Shown here piece by piece: positions 44,470-53,203 of a stretch of DNA of 64,000 bases. A model generated the notes under the pieces. The model saw only the letters and a program-made list of their open reading frames with translations. It had not been told where the DNA came from and did no database searches. Within the stretch, counting starts at the first letter, position 1, and the number at the start of each line of letters is the position of its first letter. The translations under genes were made by a program, and so were the position numbers. Origin of the DNA: Anaerolinea thermolimosa (lineage in GTDB: Bacteria > Chloroflexota > Anaerolineae > Anaerolineales > Anaerolineaceae). The stretch spans positions 927,353-991,352 of the forward strand of contig NZ_DF967965.1 in NCBI RefSeq assembly GCF_001050195.2. Direction: 5' to 3'.

Positions 44470-47043
44470 ATGAGTGAAGATGTAACCCCTATTCGCCAGC
44501 AATACCTTGAGATCAAACGTCAGTACCCGGGGACGATTCTCTTCTTTCGCCTGGGAGATTTTTACGAGACCTTCGATGAAGACGCAGAAGTAACTTCGCG
44601 TGAACTGGATATTGTGCTCACTTCACGCCCGGTGGCTCGCGGAGTACGTGTGCCGATGGCCGGTATTCCCTATCATGCGGTGGAGAATTATCTGGCCCGT
44701 CTGATCGAGCGGGGATACCATGTGGCTATCTGCGAACAGGTTGGAGATCAACCTGTAAAGGGGTTGTTTCCTCGTGAAGTGGTTCGGGTGGTCACACCTG
44801 GCACGTTGATCGAACCGGGGCTTCTGAAAGGTGACCGCAATAATTACCTTACGGGAGTTGTGGTGCAGGACAGCCGCGCAGGAATTGCCTATGTGGACAT
44901 CAGCACAGGCGAGTTTTCAGCTACCGAAATCGATACCGATGCCAGTCTGTCTACCTTGCGGGCAGAGTTGATCCGCCTTAGCCCATCTGAAATACTCCTG
45001 CCGGAAACGCTTCATCTCTCCGATTCTCTTCCCGGCCATGTGACGCCCTTCCCTGCCTGGCGGTTTGAGACCGCCCGTTGTCAGGAAGTCCTGATGACCC
45101 ATTTTGCAGTAGCTACTCTGGATGGGTTTGGTCTGCGTGGGAAACAGTTAGCCGCTCGTGCGGCTGGTGCTATTGTGCAATACCTTCAAGAGACCCAACC
45201 TGCCGCGCTAAAACTGCTTACCGGGCTTTCCACGTATAACCTGAGTGAATTTATGGTGCTGGATGCGTCCACCCGCCGAAACCTGGAGTTAACAGAAACC
45301 ATCCGTGATGGCCAGGTAGAAGGCAGCCTGCTCTCGGTGCTCGATTATACTCTCACCCCGATGGGGAAACGTCTCATCCGTCAATGGGTGAGTAAGCCAC
45401 TGCTGGACCTGGAAATGATCCGAAAACGACAGGTTGCGGTAGGGTATTTTCTGGAACAGGGCATTCTGCGAGCTGAGTTGCGGGCCGTACTCCGTCCCAT
45501 TGGTGATCTGGAAAGGCTGGTCAACCGGGTGGTCTCGGGGCATGCGTTACCCCGCGACCTGGTCGCCATTCGGAGTATTTTACGCCAGCTACCCGCTGTA
45601 GGGAATCTTTTCTCAGAGATTCCCTCCGCGCTAAAAGAATTTCTGTTGGAACTCCATCTCTGCGGTGAACAACTTGATTTGCTGGAGAAGGCTCTGAGCG
45701 ATGATCCGCCTGCCACGCTGCAGAACACGGGAGTGATACGTGCGGGGTATTCAGCTGAGCTGGATGCTGTGATTGATGCCTCTACCCATGCACGTGAATG
45801 GATTGCCAACCTGGAGGCCGTAGAACGTGAAAGAACGGGGATTAAAACCCTCAAGGTCGGGTACAACAAAGTTTTTGGCTATTATATTGAAATTAGTCGT
45901 GGGAACGCCGCCAGCGCGCCGCCGAATTACATCCGGAAACAGACTTTAGTTAACGCAGAGCGGTTTATTACCCCGGAAATGAAAGAATACGAAGCTCTCG
46001 TGCTCAATGCCGAGGAACGTATTCGTGAAATTGAGGCACGCCTGTTTCGGGAAGTATGTTCCAGTCTGGCGGTTGCCAGAGAAAGCCTTTTATCCACCGC
46101 CCGAGCGCTTGCAAACCTGGATGCCCTGGCTTCTCTGGCCGAGGCGGCTGCACTCGGCCATTACACCTGCCCTGAGGTGACCGCTGACAGGGTACTGGAA
46201 ATTCGCGACGGACGTCATCCTGTGGTGGAACGCCGGTTGAGCGGGGAGCGGTTTGTGCCTAACGATGCTGTCTTTGAGCCTGGTGAAATTATCCGTATCA
46301 TTACCGGGCCCAACATGAGCGGGAAGAGTACTTTTTTACGCCAGGTAGCGCTCATTGTTCTTATGGCACAGATGGGAAGTTTTGTGCCTGCTTCCAGTGC
46401 CCGGATTGGTGTGGTAGACCGCATCTTTACCCGGATTGGAGCCCAGGATGAAATTCATGCCGGGCAATCGACTTTTATGGTGGAGATGATTGAGGCCGCG
46501 AACATTCTCAATCATGCCACACCTCGCAGTCTTCTCATCCTTGACGAGATCGGTCGGGGAACCAGCACGTATGACGGGGTTTCCATTGCCTGGGCGATGA
46601 TCGAATTCATCCATAACAACCCTGCACTTCGCGCGCATACCCTGTTTGCAACGCATTACCATGAATTGATTCAACTCAGTGATTTTCTTCCCGGTGTGCG
46701 TAATTATAATGTTGCGGTCAGCGAAGCCGATGGTCGGGTGGTTTTCTTACATAAAATTGTGCCGGGTGGATCTGACCGTTCTTATGGGATTCATGTTGCC
46801 CAGCTTGCGGGGATGCCTCGTCCGGTAGTTCAGAGGGCGAATGAAATCCTTCAGCAACTGGAATCTTCCTCAGGCAAAGCTGTGCGTATTGATCCTCAGC
46901 TTCCCCGGCAAATGGCTCTTTTCCCTGAGACCAATCCGTTGCTGGAAGAGCTGAGGAAGCTGGATGTGAATTCTCTCACGCCGATTGAGGCGATCAACCG
47001 GTTGTACGAATGGAAGAAGCGGTTTATTCCGCCTGACGAATAA
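44470..47043 (+). CDS. mutS: DNA mismatch repair protein MutS
   Basis: The ATG at 44470 gives 857 residues, normal for MutS. The mismatch-binding F-x-E is present (FFRLGDFYETFDEDAE), and the ATPase has Walker A ITGPNMSGKSTFLRQVAL, LILDEIGRGTSTYDGVSIAW and ATHYHELIQL. It recognises mismatches and loops during replication. TACAAT at 44456-44461 sits 8 nt before the ATG, so the mRNA may be leaderless. The 3' end overlaps the convergent membrane-protein gene by 20 nt. Confidence 0.96.
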   Translation: MSEDVTPIRQQYLEIKRQYPGTILFFRLGDFYETFDEDAEVTSRELDIVLTSRPVARGVRVPMAGIPYHAVENYLARLIERGYHVAICEQVGDQPVKGLFPREVVRVVTPGTLIEPGLLKGDRNNYLTGVVVQDSRAGIAYVDISTGEFSATEIDTDASLSTLRAELIRLSPSEILLPETLHLSDSLPGHVTPFPAWRFETARCQEVLMTHFAVATLDGFGLRGKQLAARAAGAIVQYLQETQPAALKLLTGLSTYNLSEFMVLDASTRRNLELTETIRDGQVEGSLLSVLDYTLTPMGKRLIRQWVSKPLLDLEMIRKRQVAVGYFLEQGILRAELRAVLRPIGDLERLVNRVVSGHALPRDLVAIRSILRQLPAVGNLFSEIPSALKEFLLELHLCGEQLDLLEKALSDDPPATLQNTGVIRAGYSAELDAVIDASTHAREWIANLEAVERERTGIKTLKVGYNKVFGYYIEISRGNAASAPPNYIRKQTLVNAERFITPEMKEYEALVLNAEERIREIEARLFREVCSSLAVARESLLSTARALANLDALASLAEAAALGHYTCPEVTADRVLEIRDGRHPVVERRLSGERFVPNDAVFEPGEIIRIITGPNMSGKSTFLRQVALIVLMAQMGSFVPASSARIGVVDRIFTRIGAQDEIHAGQSTFMVEMIEAANILNHATPRSLLILDEIGRGTSTYDGVSIAWAMIEFIHNNPALRAHTLFATHYHELIQLSDFLPGVRNYNVAVSEADGRVVFLHKIVPGGSDRSYGIHVAQLAGMPRPVVQRANEILQQLESSSGKAVRIDPQLPRQMALFPETNPLLEELRKLDVNSLTPIEAINRLYEWKKRFIPPDE

Positions 47044-48106
47044 TCCGGGAACGGCTGATTAAAATCAACGTCAGTCCTGTCAGAGCGCAGGTAATCTCAA
47101 CTGCGGCGGTCCAGAGGAGGAATTGTTCCATTACCCGGTACATTACCCCGCCAAAGAAGAGAAAGACTTCCTGAACTGCACCGGGAAGCCAGAGAGAGAT
47201 CATCTCCAGGAGCCAGCGGAGGCCTGTACCTGCGAGGCCGCTTAACACTGCACCAAGGAGTCCGCCAATATAGAATGGAAAACCGGCCCACTCAATCCAG
47301 TGGGCAAAGTTGCGCCTGGCAAGGAAAAAACCAGATATTAAAAACAGGATCACTGAAAAGCTACTTCCCCGAAGGATGCTTCGGATTGATCGGAACAGAC
47401 CACGGGTGGATTGGCTCTCATCCTGAAGCGGACGGGTTCTGGTAAGAACGGCCTTATCGGGAAGCTGATTGATAAAGGCCTGCAGTGTGGATTGAAGGCC
47501 GGTAATGACCAGTGGTTCCAGGAGCGCAGGCGGGCGGCACTGGATGGGTGAAGCGGGCTTTCCCTGAAGAGCAAGCCCGGCGATGGTCAGCAAATCCTGG
47601 GTGGTGCAAACGGGAAGGTTCTGAAAGGCTTGCTGGATTAAGATTCGTCCATCTTCACCTCTAAGCCTGGTTTTGACAGGGAAAAAATCCAATGTGAGGG
47701 ATGTTTCTCCGGGGGTCGGGGAGAAGGCCAGAATCCAGAAATGGGTAACCAGTTGCTCCGTCTGATCGCGTACCCAGGTCTCGGGGAAAATGAAGCGGAT
47801 GATCTGCTGTGTCTGATTGGGCGGGAAGAGGGCCTGTATCATCGGGAGCAATCCGGGAATCAACCAGCCGCTCCAGCCTTGAACCAGGTCCATGAGCAGG
47901 TGAGGATATTGGGAATACCAGCCGGAGCTCTCGAGCGAATCGAGGTAAGGTTGGGGTTGAAAAAGGATCTGCTCAGCAGGTAAAGTTGCCGCCGCCGGGA
48001 TGAGAGAAAACATCAGCAACAGGGCCGAAATAGAACGCAAGGCGCGCCGTACCCATGGAACAGGGGTTAAGGTTAAAGTAGAGGAAGAATTTTTAGCAGG
48101 GTTCAT
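47024..48106 (-). CDS. Membrane protein of unknown function
   Basis: The ATG at 48106, 9 nt from an extended -10, is chosen, giving 360 residues. There is an N-terminal signal or anchor helix (ALRSISALLLMFSLIPAAATL), a long outer segment rich in L, P and W, and three C-terminal helices (FSVILFLISGFFLA; FYIGGLLGAVLSGLAGTGL; FLLWTAAVEITCALTGLTLIL). No family is recognised. It overlaps mutS tail to tail by 20 nt. Confidence 0.65.
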   Translation of the reverse strand: MNPAKNSSSTLTLTPVPWVRRALRSISALLLMFSLIPAAATLPAEQILFQPQPYLDSLESSGWYSQYPHLLMDLVQGWSGWLIPGLLPMIQALFPPNQTQQIIRFIFPETWVRDQTEQLVTHFWILAFSPTPGETSLTLDFFPVKTRLRGEDGRILIQQAFQNLPVCTTQDLLTIAGLALQGKPASPIQCRPPALLEPLVITGLQSTLQAFINQLPDKAVLTRTRPLQDESQSTRGLFRSIRSILRGSSFSVILFLISGFFLARRNFAHWIEWAGFPFYIGGLLGAVLSGLAGTGLRWLLEMISLWLPGAVQEVFLFFGGVMYRVMEQFLLWTAAVEITCALTGLTLILISRSRIIRQAE

Positions 48107-48114
48107 TCCATGGT

Positions 48115-48124
48115 TATAATAACA
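48115..48124. promoter_or_regulatory. Overlapping divergent -10 elements
   Basis: TTATAATAA reads TATAAT on the plus strand (48115-48120, for the pterin dehydratase) and TGTTATTAT on the minus strand (48124-48116, extended -10 for the membrane protein at 48106). One A/T core could serve both directions. Confidence 0.5.
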
Positions 48125-48173
48125 CATCGAAGAAGTGTTTCCTGAAAGTTTCCCGGCGGCTGGAGGGAAGTGA

Positions 48174-48521
48174 ATGCAAGATTTACACTTGATGAAGTGT
48201 GTTCCTTGCCATGGGCAGATACCGCCCCTCACGATGGATGAAATAAACCCTTTGCTTCCTCAGGTCAGGGCATGGAATCTTGTTGAAGAAAGGGGCGAGC
48301 TCCGTTTGCAAAGACGCGTAAAAACACCGGGATTTATGGGTGCAATCAAGCTGGCGAATCAGATTGCCGAAATAGCAGAGATGAACGATCACCATCCCAC
48401 CTTGCTGATTGAATATGGTTGGCTAACTATCACCTGGTGGACGTATGGAATTGGTGGATTACACAAAAATGACTTCATTATGGCGGCCAAAACGGACCGG
48501 CTCATTGAAGACTTGAGGTAA
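48174..48521 (+). CDS. Pterin-4a-carbinolamine dehydratase
   Basis: The 115-residue product carries the family motif NDHHPTLLIEYGWLTITWWTYGIGGLHKNDFIMA, split here as NDHHPTLLIEYGWLTITW and GGLHKNDFIMA, including the catalytic His-His and the later His. It dehydrates 4a-hydroxytetrahydropterin in pterin recycling; in bacteria lacking aromatic hydroxylases it may serve molybdopterin or tetrahydromonapterin use. GGAGGGAA supplies the ribosome site. Confidence 0.88.
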   Translation: MQDLHLMKCVPCHGQIPPLTMDEINPLLPQVRAWNLVEERGELRLQRRVKTPGFMGAIKLANQIAEIAEMNDHHPTLLIEYGWLTITWWTYGIGGLHKNDFIMAAKTDRLIEDLR

Positions 48522-48524
48522 ACG

Positions 48525-49139
48525 TTGGCGAAACCTGACGTGTATGATGGGGTTAACCCTGATGAAGAGCCATCTTCCCCTGATCTTGAAGCTCTTCCCG
48601 AAGATCAAATCATCGAAAGGGCTTCAGCAGGCGATACCGAGGCGTTCACACTGTTGTATGAACGCTACGTCAATCGGATTTACAATTATATATATTACCG
48701 CACAGGCAACCCTACCGAAGCTGAGGATCTGACGTCACGGGTATTTCATCGGGCGCTCAACCACATTGCCCATTATCATAACCGTGGTGTGCCTTTTTCG
48801 GCTTGGCTTTATCGCATTGCTCACAATCTGGTAGCTAACTGGCATCGTGATAACAGCCGCCGAAATGAGGTGCCTCTGGAAGATCAACCTTCCCTGGCGA
48901 CTCGTACAGAGCTCCCGGAACATACTTTGGTGACCAACCAGGAATTGGAGAATTTGCTCAAAGTCATCCGCCGGCTCCCGGCAGAACGCCAGCAATTGTT
49001 GATCCTGAAGTTTGTTGAGGGGATGTCGAATGCGGAAATTGCTGCGATCATGATGCGCAGTGAGGGAGCCATTAAAAGCCTGTATCACCGCACTCTCCTC
49101 ACCTTGCGAGATCAGATCAATGGGCTGGAAGAGGAGTGA
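48525..49139 (+). CDS. ECF-type RNA polymerase sigma factor
   Basis: The TTG at 48525 has GAGG upstream and gives 204 residues. Region 2 (FTLLYERYVNRIYNYIYYRTGN, then AEDLTSRVFHRALNHI) and region 4 (RLPAERQQLLILKFVEGMSN, then IAAIMMRSEGAIKSLYHR) are clear. The gene starts 3 nt after the pterin dehydratase stop and is followed closely by degV. No classical anti-sigma gene follows; the 75-residue membrane protein at 50000 is a weak candidate. Confidence 0.85.
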   Translation: MAKPDVYDGVNPDEEPSSPDLEALPEDQIIERASAGDTEAFTLLYERYVNRIYNYIYYRTGNPTEAEDLTSRVFHRALNHIAHYHNRGVPFSAWLYRIAHNLVANWHRDNSRRNEVPLEDQPSLATRTELPEHTLVTNQELENLLKVIRRLPAERQQLLILKFVEGMSNAEIAAIMMRSEGAIKSLYHRTLLTLRDQINGLEEE

Positions 49140-49145
49140 AAGACC

Positions 49146-50003
49146 ATGTTGCGGATTGTGACTGACGGGGCAACCGATATGCCCGAGGGGTGGCAGGAAG
49201 AGTATCAGATTAACATTCTCCCATTGCGTGTCAGTTTTGGAGAAAAGATTTATACGCAGGGGGAGAACTTCAGCTTTATGGATTTTTATAATCTGGTGAA
49301 GCAGACCCGGATTATTCCTAAAACATCGTTACCTTCTCCCGGGCAGGTGGTCGATTTTTACCGGAGAATTGCACAAAAAGGGGATACGATCCTTTCCATG
49401 CATGTGACAGGAAAACTTTCGGGCACCCTGGCGACCATTCAGGCCGCGGCTCAGGAGCTGAAAGAGGAATACCGTATTTTCCCGTTCGATTCGGGGGCCG
49501 GGTCAGCTGCTGTTGGTTTTATGTGCCGAGAGGCCCGTATTCTCGATAGAGCTGGCAAGACTCCGGAACAAATTTTAAAACGTTTGGAGAGAATTCGCAC
49601 TCGCCTTACGGTGATCTTCACCCTGGATACCCTGGAGTTTGCGCATTTGAGCGGGAGGATTAACGCGTTTCAGAATGCGCTGTCTTCACTGCTGAAGGTT
49701 AAACCGATTGTGATCTTGAAAGACGGACTTTTGGAAATGGCTGATCGTGTGCGCACACGCCAGAAAGCGCTGGAGCAGGTGCTGGAAACGGTTCGGCAAA
49801 GGGTTGGAAATCGCCCGGCTAATATTGCCATTGTTCACGCGGCTGATCCTCAGGCGGCTCAGCAAATGCTTGAGCGCATTCGCAACTTGCTTAATGTCAA
49901 GGAATCCATTATTACGGACCTTTCGATACCGGTGGCGGCAAACCTTGGCCCCGGTACCATCGGAATTGTAGCTTATCCAGTGGATGAGGAAGAAGAGGAA
50001 TGA
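49146..50003 (+). CDS. DegV family fatty-acid-binding protein
   Basis: The 285-residue product has DegV features: VTDGATDMPEGW at the N-terminus, PKTSLPSPGQVVDFY, MHVTGKLSGTLATIQAA, DSGAGSAAVGFM and FTLDTLEFAHLSGRIN. DegV/FakB proteins bind a fatty acid and, in Firmicutes, present it to the kinase FakA. No FakA homologue is in the window. It lies in the sigma-factor operon. Confidence 0.88.
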   Translation: MLRIVTDGATDMPEGWQEEYQINILPLRVSFGEKIYTQGENFSFMDFYNLVKQTRIIPKTSLPSPGQVVDFYRRIAQKGDTILSMHVTGKLSGTLATIQAAAQELKEEYRIFPFDSGAGSAAVGFMCREARILDRAGKTPEQILKRLERIRTRLTVIFTLDTLEFAHLSGRINAFQNALSSLLKVKPIVILKDGLLEMADRVRTRQKALEQVLETVRQRVGNRPANIAIVHAADPQAAQQMLERIRNLLNVKESIITDLSIPVAANLGPGTIGIVAYPVDEEEEE

Positions 50004-50227
50004 CGCTATCGACCCCGGATCAAATTCAAGGCCTTGAACAACATCTGAGGCGTTCTCTGCGCCCGGTGAATCCTGACCCTGAATTTATCAATCGTCTGCA
50101 CGATCGGCTCGTGACCCCCAGACCTGTGGTTGAACCGGCAACCCCGGATTCGAAATTGCCCCTGTTCATTGTGCTGGTAATTTCGTCTCTCGTTTTTCTG
50201 ATCTGGGCTATCCGTCAGATGCGTTGA
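50000..50227 (+). CDS. Small single-helix membrane protein
   Basis: The 75-residue product begins at an ATG overlapping the degV stop (ATGA), has a soluble N-terminal half (LEQHLRRSLRPVNPDPEFINRLHDRLV) and one C-terminal helix (LPLFIVLVISSLVFLIWAI). The LRPVNPDPEFxxRLxxRL pattern resembles the cytoplasmic tails of small sigma-associated membrane proteins, but no family is certain. Confidence 0.65.
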   Translation: MTLSTPDQIQGLEQHLRRSLRPVNPDPEFINRLHDRLVTPRPVVEPATPDSKLPLFIVLVISSLVFLIWAIRQMR

Positions 50228-50240
50228 GAAAGGGCCTGTT

Positions 50241-50486
50241 TCAGGACAACCCAAGTTTTTCTTTCAATTCGCTCGAAGAAGGTTCTACCAGGATCGTCCC
50301 ATCGGGGAAGACGATGGTTGGAACGCTTCGATACCCTTTGTTGACCTGTTCCACGAATTTTCTTCCCTCAGAGTCACTGTCAATATCCACCCACAGGTAG
50401 GGGATTTGGTTCTCGTCAAGAATTCGTCGAGCTCGACGGCTATCTCCGCACCAGGTTGTCCCATAAACAATGATCTCGGTTTCCAT
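50241..50486 (-). CDS. Glutaredoxin/mycoredoxin-like protein
   Basis: The 81-residue protein is a thioredoxin-fold glutaredoxin with VYGTTWCGDSRRARRIL, where the second active-site cysteine is replaced (C-G-D-S), and SVPTIVFPDG with the cis-proline. A monothiol form suits deglutathionylation or mycothiol-type chemistry. Confidence 0.85.
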   Translation of the reverse strand: METEIIVYGTTWCGDSRRARRILDENQIPYLWVDIDSDSEGRKFVEQVNKGYRSVPTIVFPDGTILVEPSSSELKEKLGLS

Positions 50487-50504
50487 GGACGTTTTATAAT
50501 CCTT

Positions 50505-50837
50505 TCAGTATTCTGGGAGAAGTTCTTCGATCAGGATTTGGGCTTCTTCTAAAAGGTTAAGATGGGCTGGAAGCTGGAAGGTTTCATCAACCCGCAGGGT
50601 AAGAGCCCGGGCGGCCTGACGGACACGGGCAGACACTGTAGATAATGCGGCTACCTGGCGCAGGGCATCGTATGCGCTTATGGTGATGTTACTTCCCTGA
50701 GTGTGGAGGAATATGCGGGCGGCAATGCCAGCGGCTCTCCGTGCATGGACTCGTGCCCGTCCTTCAAGCCCCTGCTTGTGTGCGGCCCATCCATGCTCCA
50801 ATTCAAGGTTAATCTGGTTTCTGGTTTCTTGATCCAT
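50505..50837 (-). CDS. Conserved-looking helical protein, unknown function
   Basis: The 110-residue product is helical throughout (LELEHGWAAHKQGLEGRARVHARRA; SAYDALRQVAALSTVSARV; LNLLEEAQILIEELLPEY). It contains no recognised motif. It lies 18 nt upstream of the glutaredoxin gene in the same direction, so both may form an operon. Confidence 0.6.
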   Translation of the reverse strand: MDQETRNQINLELEHGWAAHKQGLEGRARVHARRAAGIAARIFLHTQGSNITISAYDALRQVAALSTVSARVRQAARALTLRVDETFQLPAHLNLLEEAQILIEELLPEY

Positions 50838-50869
50838 CCCCTGATGATTCTACACTATAATTTTCCGTA

Positions 50870-51538
50870 ATGGATTCATATCGGCTAATCCGTTCACGCA
50901 GGAAAACGATCGCCATTGAGATTCGCCCGGATGGGGAGGTGTGGGTTCGCGCTCCCCTGCATGCCAGCAAAGCAGCGATCGAGGCCTTGATAGCCCAAAA
51001 AGAGGCCTGGATCACCCAAAATAGAGAAGAAATGCGCCAGCTTATGCAGGCGGAATTGCCTCCCCGGTTTGTGGCGGGAGAGAGCTTTCTCTATCTGGGT
51101 AAGGAATATACGCTGACATTCTCAAAAAGTCTTGAATCGGTAAAAATTAGGCATGGGTTCGTCATTCTCCCCGAAAATGACCAATCCCGGGCACGTGATG
51201 TGCTGATGGAGTGGTATCTCACCGAAGCACGGCGGATTTTAATACCGATGGTTGATCGGCTTGGCTTACGTGCAGGGGTGAAACCTGCGCGCATCCGTAT
51301 TTCCAACGCCCGTAAGCGCTGGGGGTCATATTCCAGTAGTGGAACGCTCAGTTTGAACTGGCGTCTGGTGATGGTTCCTCCGGCGGCCATGAGTTATGTT
51401 ATTTTTCATGAGCTGGCCCATATTCTCATTCCCAACCATTCCCGTGCCTTTTGGAACCTGGTTGCCTTATGGCAGGCGGATTATCGGGTGCAACGTGCCT
51501 GGTTGAAGAAGATGGGAAAGAAGATATTTCAATTCTGA
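50870..51538 (+). CDS. YgjP-like metal-dependent hydrolase
   Basis: The 222-residue product carries the zinc motif VIFHELAHILIPNHSRAFW (HExxH plus a third ligand), a preceding RKRWGSYSSSGTLSLNWRL and an N-terminal RSRRKTIAIEIRPDGEVWVRAP, all standard for YgjP/DUF45 metallopeptidases. The target is unknown. TATAAT at 50856-50861 ends 8 nt before the ATG, a leaderless layout. Confidence 0.87.
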   Translation: MDSYRLIRSRRKTIAIEIRPDGEVWVRAPLHASKAAIEALIAQKEAWITQNREEMRQLMQAELPPRFVAGESFLYLGKEYTLTFSKSLESVKIRHGFVILPENDQSRARDVLMEWYLTEARRILIPMVDRLGLRAGVKPARIRISNARKRWGSYSSSGTLSLNWRLVMVPPAAMSYVIFHELAHILIPNHSRAFWNLVALWQADYRVQRAWLKKMGKKIFQF

Positions 51539-51603
51539 GCGTTCTGGTCTGTGAAGTATCTATTTATACTTGAAATCAGAGAAAACCCGGCTATTATGGA
51601 AGT

Positions 51604-52662
51604 ATGGTGAAGCCGGGTCTGGTGGTGTTGATTGGCTCAGGCGAGACAGCCTCCGCGGCTGGTCAGGTTTATGAAACGATTGCCGGGAATCTGGGGCAGG
51701 GATTTACAGTGGCTGTGCTGGAGACCCCTGCGGGTTTTGAACTTAATGCTGCCGGTGTTGCTCGAAAAGTAGCCGATTATCTGGCCCTTCGTTTACAGAA
51801 TTACCGGGCCAATGTCGTATGTATCCCGGCACGAAAACAGGATGGGCCTTTCAGCACAAATAACCCCGAAATTCTATCTCCCCTTCTTGAAAGTCAACTC
51901 ATTTTCGCCGGGCCAGGAAGCCCAACCTTTACGGTAAGGCAATTGCAGGACAGTCTGGCCTGGAGATATATTCTTGCACGGCACCGTCTCGGTGCGGCCC
52001 TGGTTTTTGCCAGTGCGGCCAGTATTGCCATTGGCAAGCTGGCTTTGCCGGTATATGAAATTTATAAAGTAGGAGAAGATCCTCACTGGAAACCCGGACT
52101 TGATCTTTTGAGGGTATATGGTCTCTCGCTGGTGGTTTTTCCCCACTGGAACAATTCGGATGGAGGCGCTGAACTGGACACCAGCCGTTGTTTTATGGGG
52201 ATGGAACGTTTTAAGCTGCTACAAACGCAACTCCCTGAAGAAATTGCTATCCTGGGGATTGATGAACATACCGCGGTGATCATGGATTTGAATGAGGGTG
52301 TCTGTCACGTTGTGGGAAGGGGTGCGGCCCATGTTCTTCGCCAGGGAGAAGAATGGACATGGGGGGAGGGCGAATCCTTTCCCCTGGAGGTCATGGGAGA
52401 CTTCAAAGGGCTGGTGTCTCCAGAGGAGGGAATTGGTAAGGAGGTCTGGGAAGAGGCCCTTGCGCGAGAGAGGGAACGGATTGCGGCGGCTTTTTCTAAG
52501 AGACCTCTGCCAGATGAGGTTGAAATTCTTGTTCAAGAACGTGAAAAGGCTCGGAAACAGGGCCAATGGGGAGAGGCGGACCGCATTCGTACCCAGCTCA
52601 CCCGGCTTGGCTGGGAGGTACGGGATACCCCTTCAGGCCCCCAGCTGATCCATCGGGGTTAA
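51604..52662 (+). CDS. Peptidase S51-like domain fused to a cysteinyl-tRNA synthetase-type tail
   Basis: Residues 1-250 look like the class I glutamine amidotransferase-like/S51 (cyanophycinase-type) fold: VVLIGSGETASAAGQVYE, IFAGPGSPTFTVRQLQDS and LVFASAASIAIGKLALPVYE, where serine occupies the nucleophile-elbow region, then GIDEHTAVIMD. The last 50 residues (VQEREKARKQGQWGEADRI with RTQLTRLGWEVRDTPSGPQL) match the C-terminal segment of CysRS. The tail probably helps RNA binding or is a relic. TTGAAA/TATTAT (51570-51597) lie directly upstream, 6 nt from the ATG. Confidence 0.75.
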   Translation: MVKPGLVVLIGSGETASAAGQVYETIAGNLGQGFTVAVLETPAGFELNAAGVARKVADYLALRLQNYRANVVCIPARKQDGPFSTNNPEILSPLLESQLIFAGPGSPTFTVRQLQDSLAWRYILARHRLGAALVFASAASIAIGKLALPVYEIYKVGEDPHWKPGLDLLRVYGLSLVVFPHWNNSDGGAELDTSRCFMGMERFKLLQTQLPEEIAILGIDEHTAVIMDLNEGVCHVVGRGAAHVLRQGEEWTWGEGESFPLEVMGDFKGLVSPEEGIGKEVWEEALARERERIAAAFSKRPLPDEVEILVQEREKARKQGQWGEADRIRTQLTRLGWEVRDTPSGPQLIHRG

Positions 52663-52669
52663 AAGAAAC

Positions 52670-52701
52670 CAGGCCGTCCAACTTGGGGTTGAGACGGCCT
52701 G
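52670..52701. terminator. Terminator hairpin between convergent genes
   Basis: CAGGCCGTC (52670-52678) pairs with GACGGCCTG (52693-52701). The minus-strand side is followed by GTTTCTTTT, so it best ends the DUF4870-like transcript; for the plus strand the T-run is poor. Confidence 0.6.
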
Positions 52702-52752
52702 ACGCGATTTCACGAAAATCTATGGAACCCCCCTCATCCCGCTTTTTTGATC

Positions 52753-53082
52753 TTACCAGCCCTGTTGCCGAACGAATTTTGTAATGACCGGGATTTCAAA
52801 CACCTCACCCCGGTTGGCTTTAATCCCCAGGTAGATGTTCAGGATCAGCGTCAATACGCTGGTAATGCAACCAATCACGACGAAACTGAGAAGAATGTTG
52901 ATGATCCATTCTACAATGCCCAGGATTAATGCCTGCATGTTGTGAGCCTTGATGAAGGGGCGATTTTTCTTATCCTCTAGAAGAAGCACGACAATGGGGA
53001 TAATGGGTGTAAAGATATATCCAAGCAAAACCCAAAGACGATCATCGCTGGTTGATTCGATCTGCGGAGCCGGTGATTCCAT
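52753..53082 (-). CDS. DUF4870-like membrane protein
   Basis: The 109-residue product has three hydrophobic segments (WVLLGYIFTPIIPIVVLLL; MQALILGIVEWIINILLSFV; CITSVLTLILNIYLGIKANRG) with RPFIKAHNMQAL between them, the DUF4870/Tic20-like pattern. The role is unknown. It is preceded by AGGAGGA. Confidence 0.78.
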   Translation of the reverse strand: MESPAPQIESTSDDRLWVLLGYIFTPIIPIVVLLLEDKKNRPFIKAHNMQALILGIVEWIINILLSFVVIGCITSVLTLILNIYLGIKANRGEVFEIPVITKFVRQQGW

Positions 53083-53165
53083 AGCAATCCTCCTGAAATG
53101 AAAATGGTTATCTGGTGAAGAATAGTTATCATTTTACTCACTTTTTTAAAATGTACAACTGTAAA

Positions 53166-53195
53166 ATGACCTTAAATTAATCCATGTGTTACAAT
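53166..53195 (+). promoter_or_regulatory. Promoter of fmt, leaderless type
   Basis: ATGACC (53166-53171) and an extended -10 TGTTACAAT (53187-53195) are spaced 18 nt; the ATG follows at 53204 with no ribosome site. Confidence 0.5.
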
Positions 53196-53203
53196 TTTAG
53201 CCA

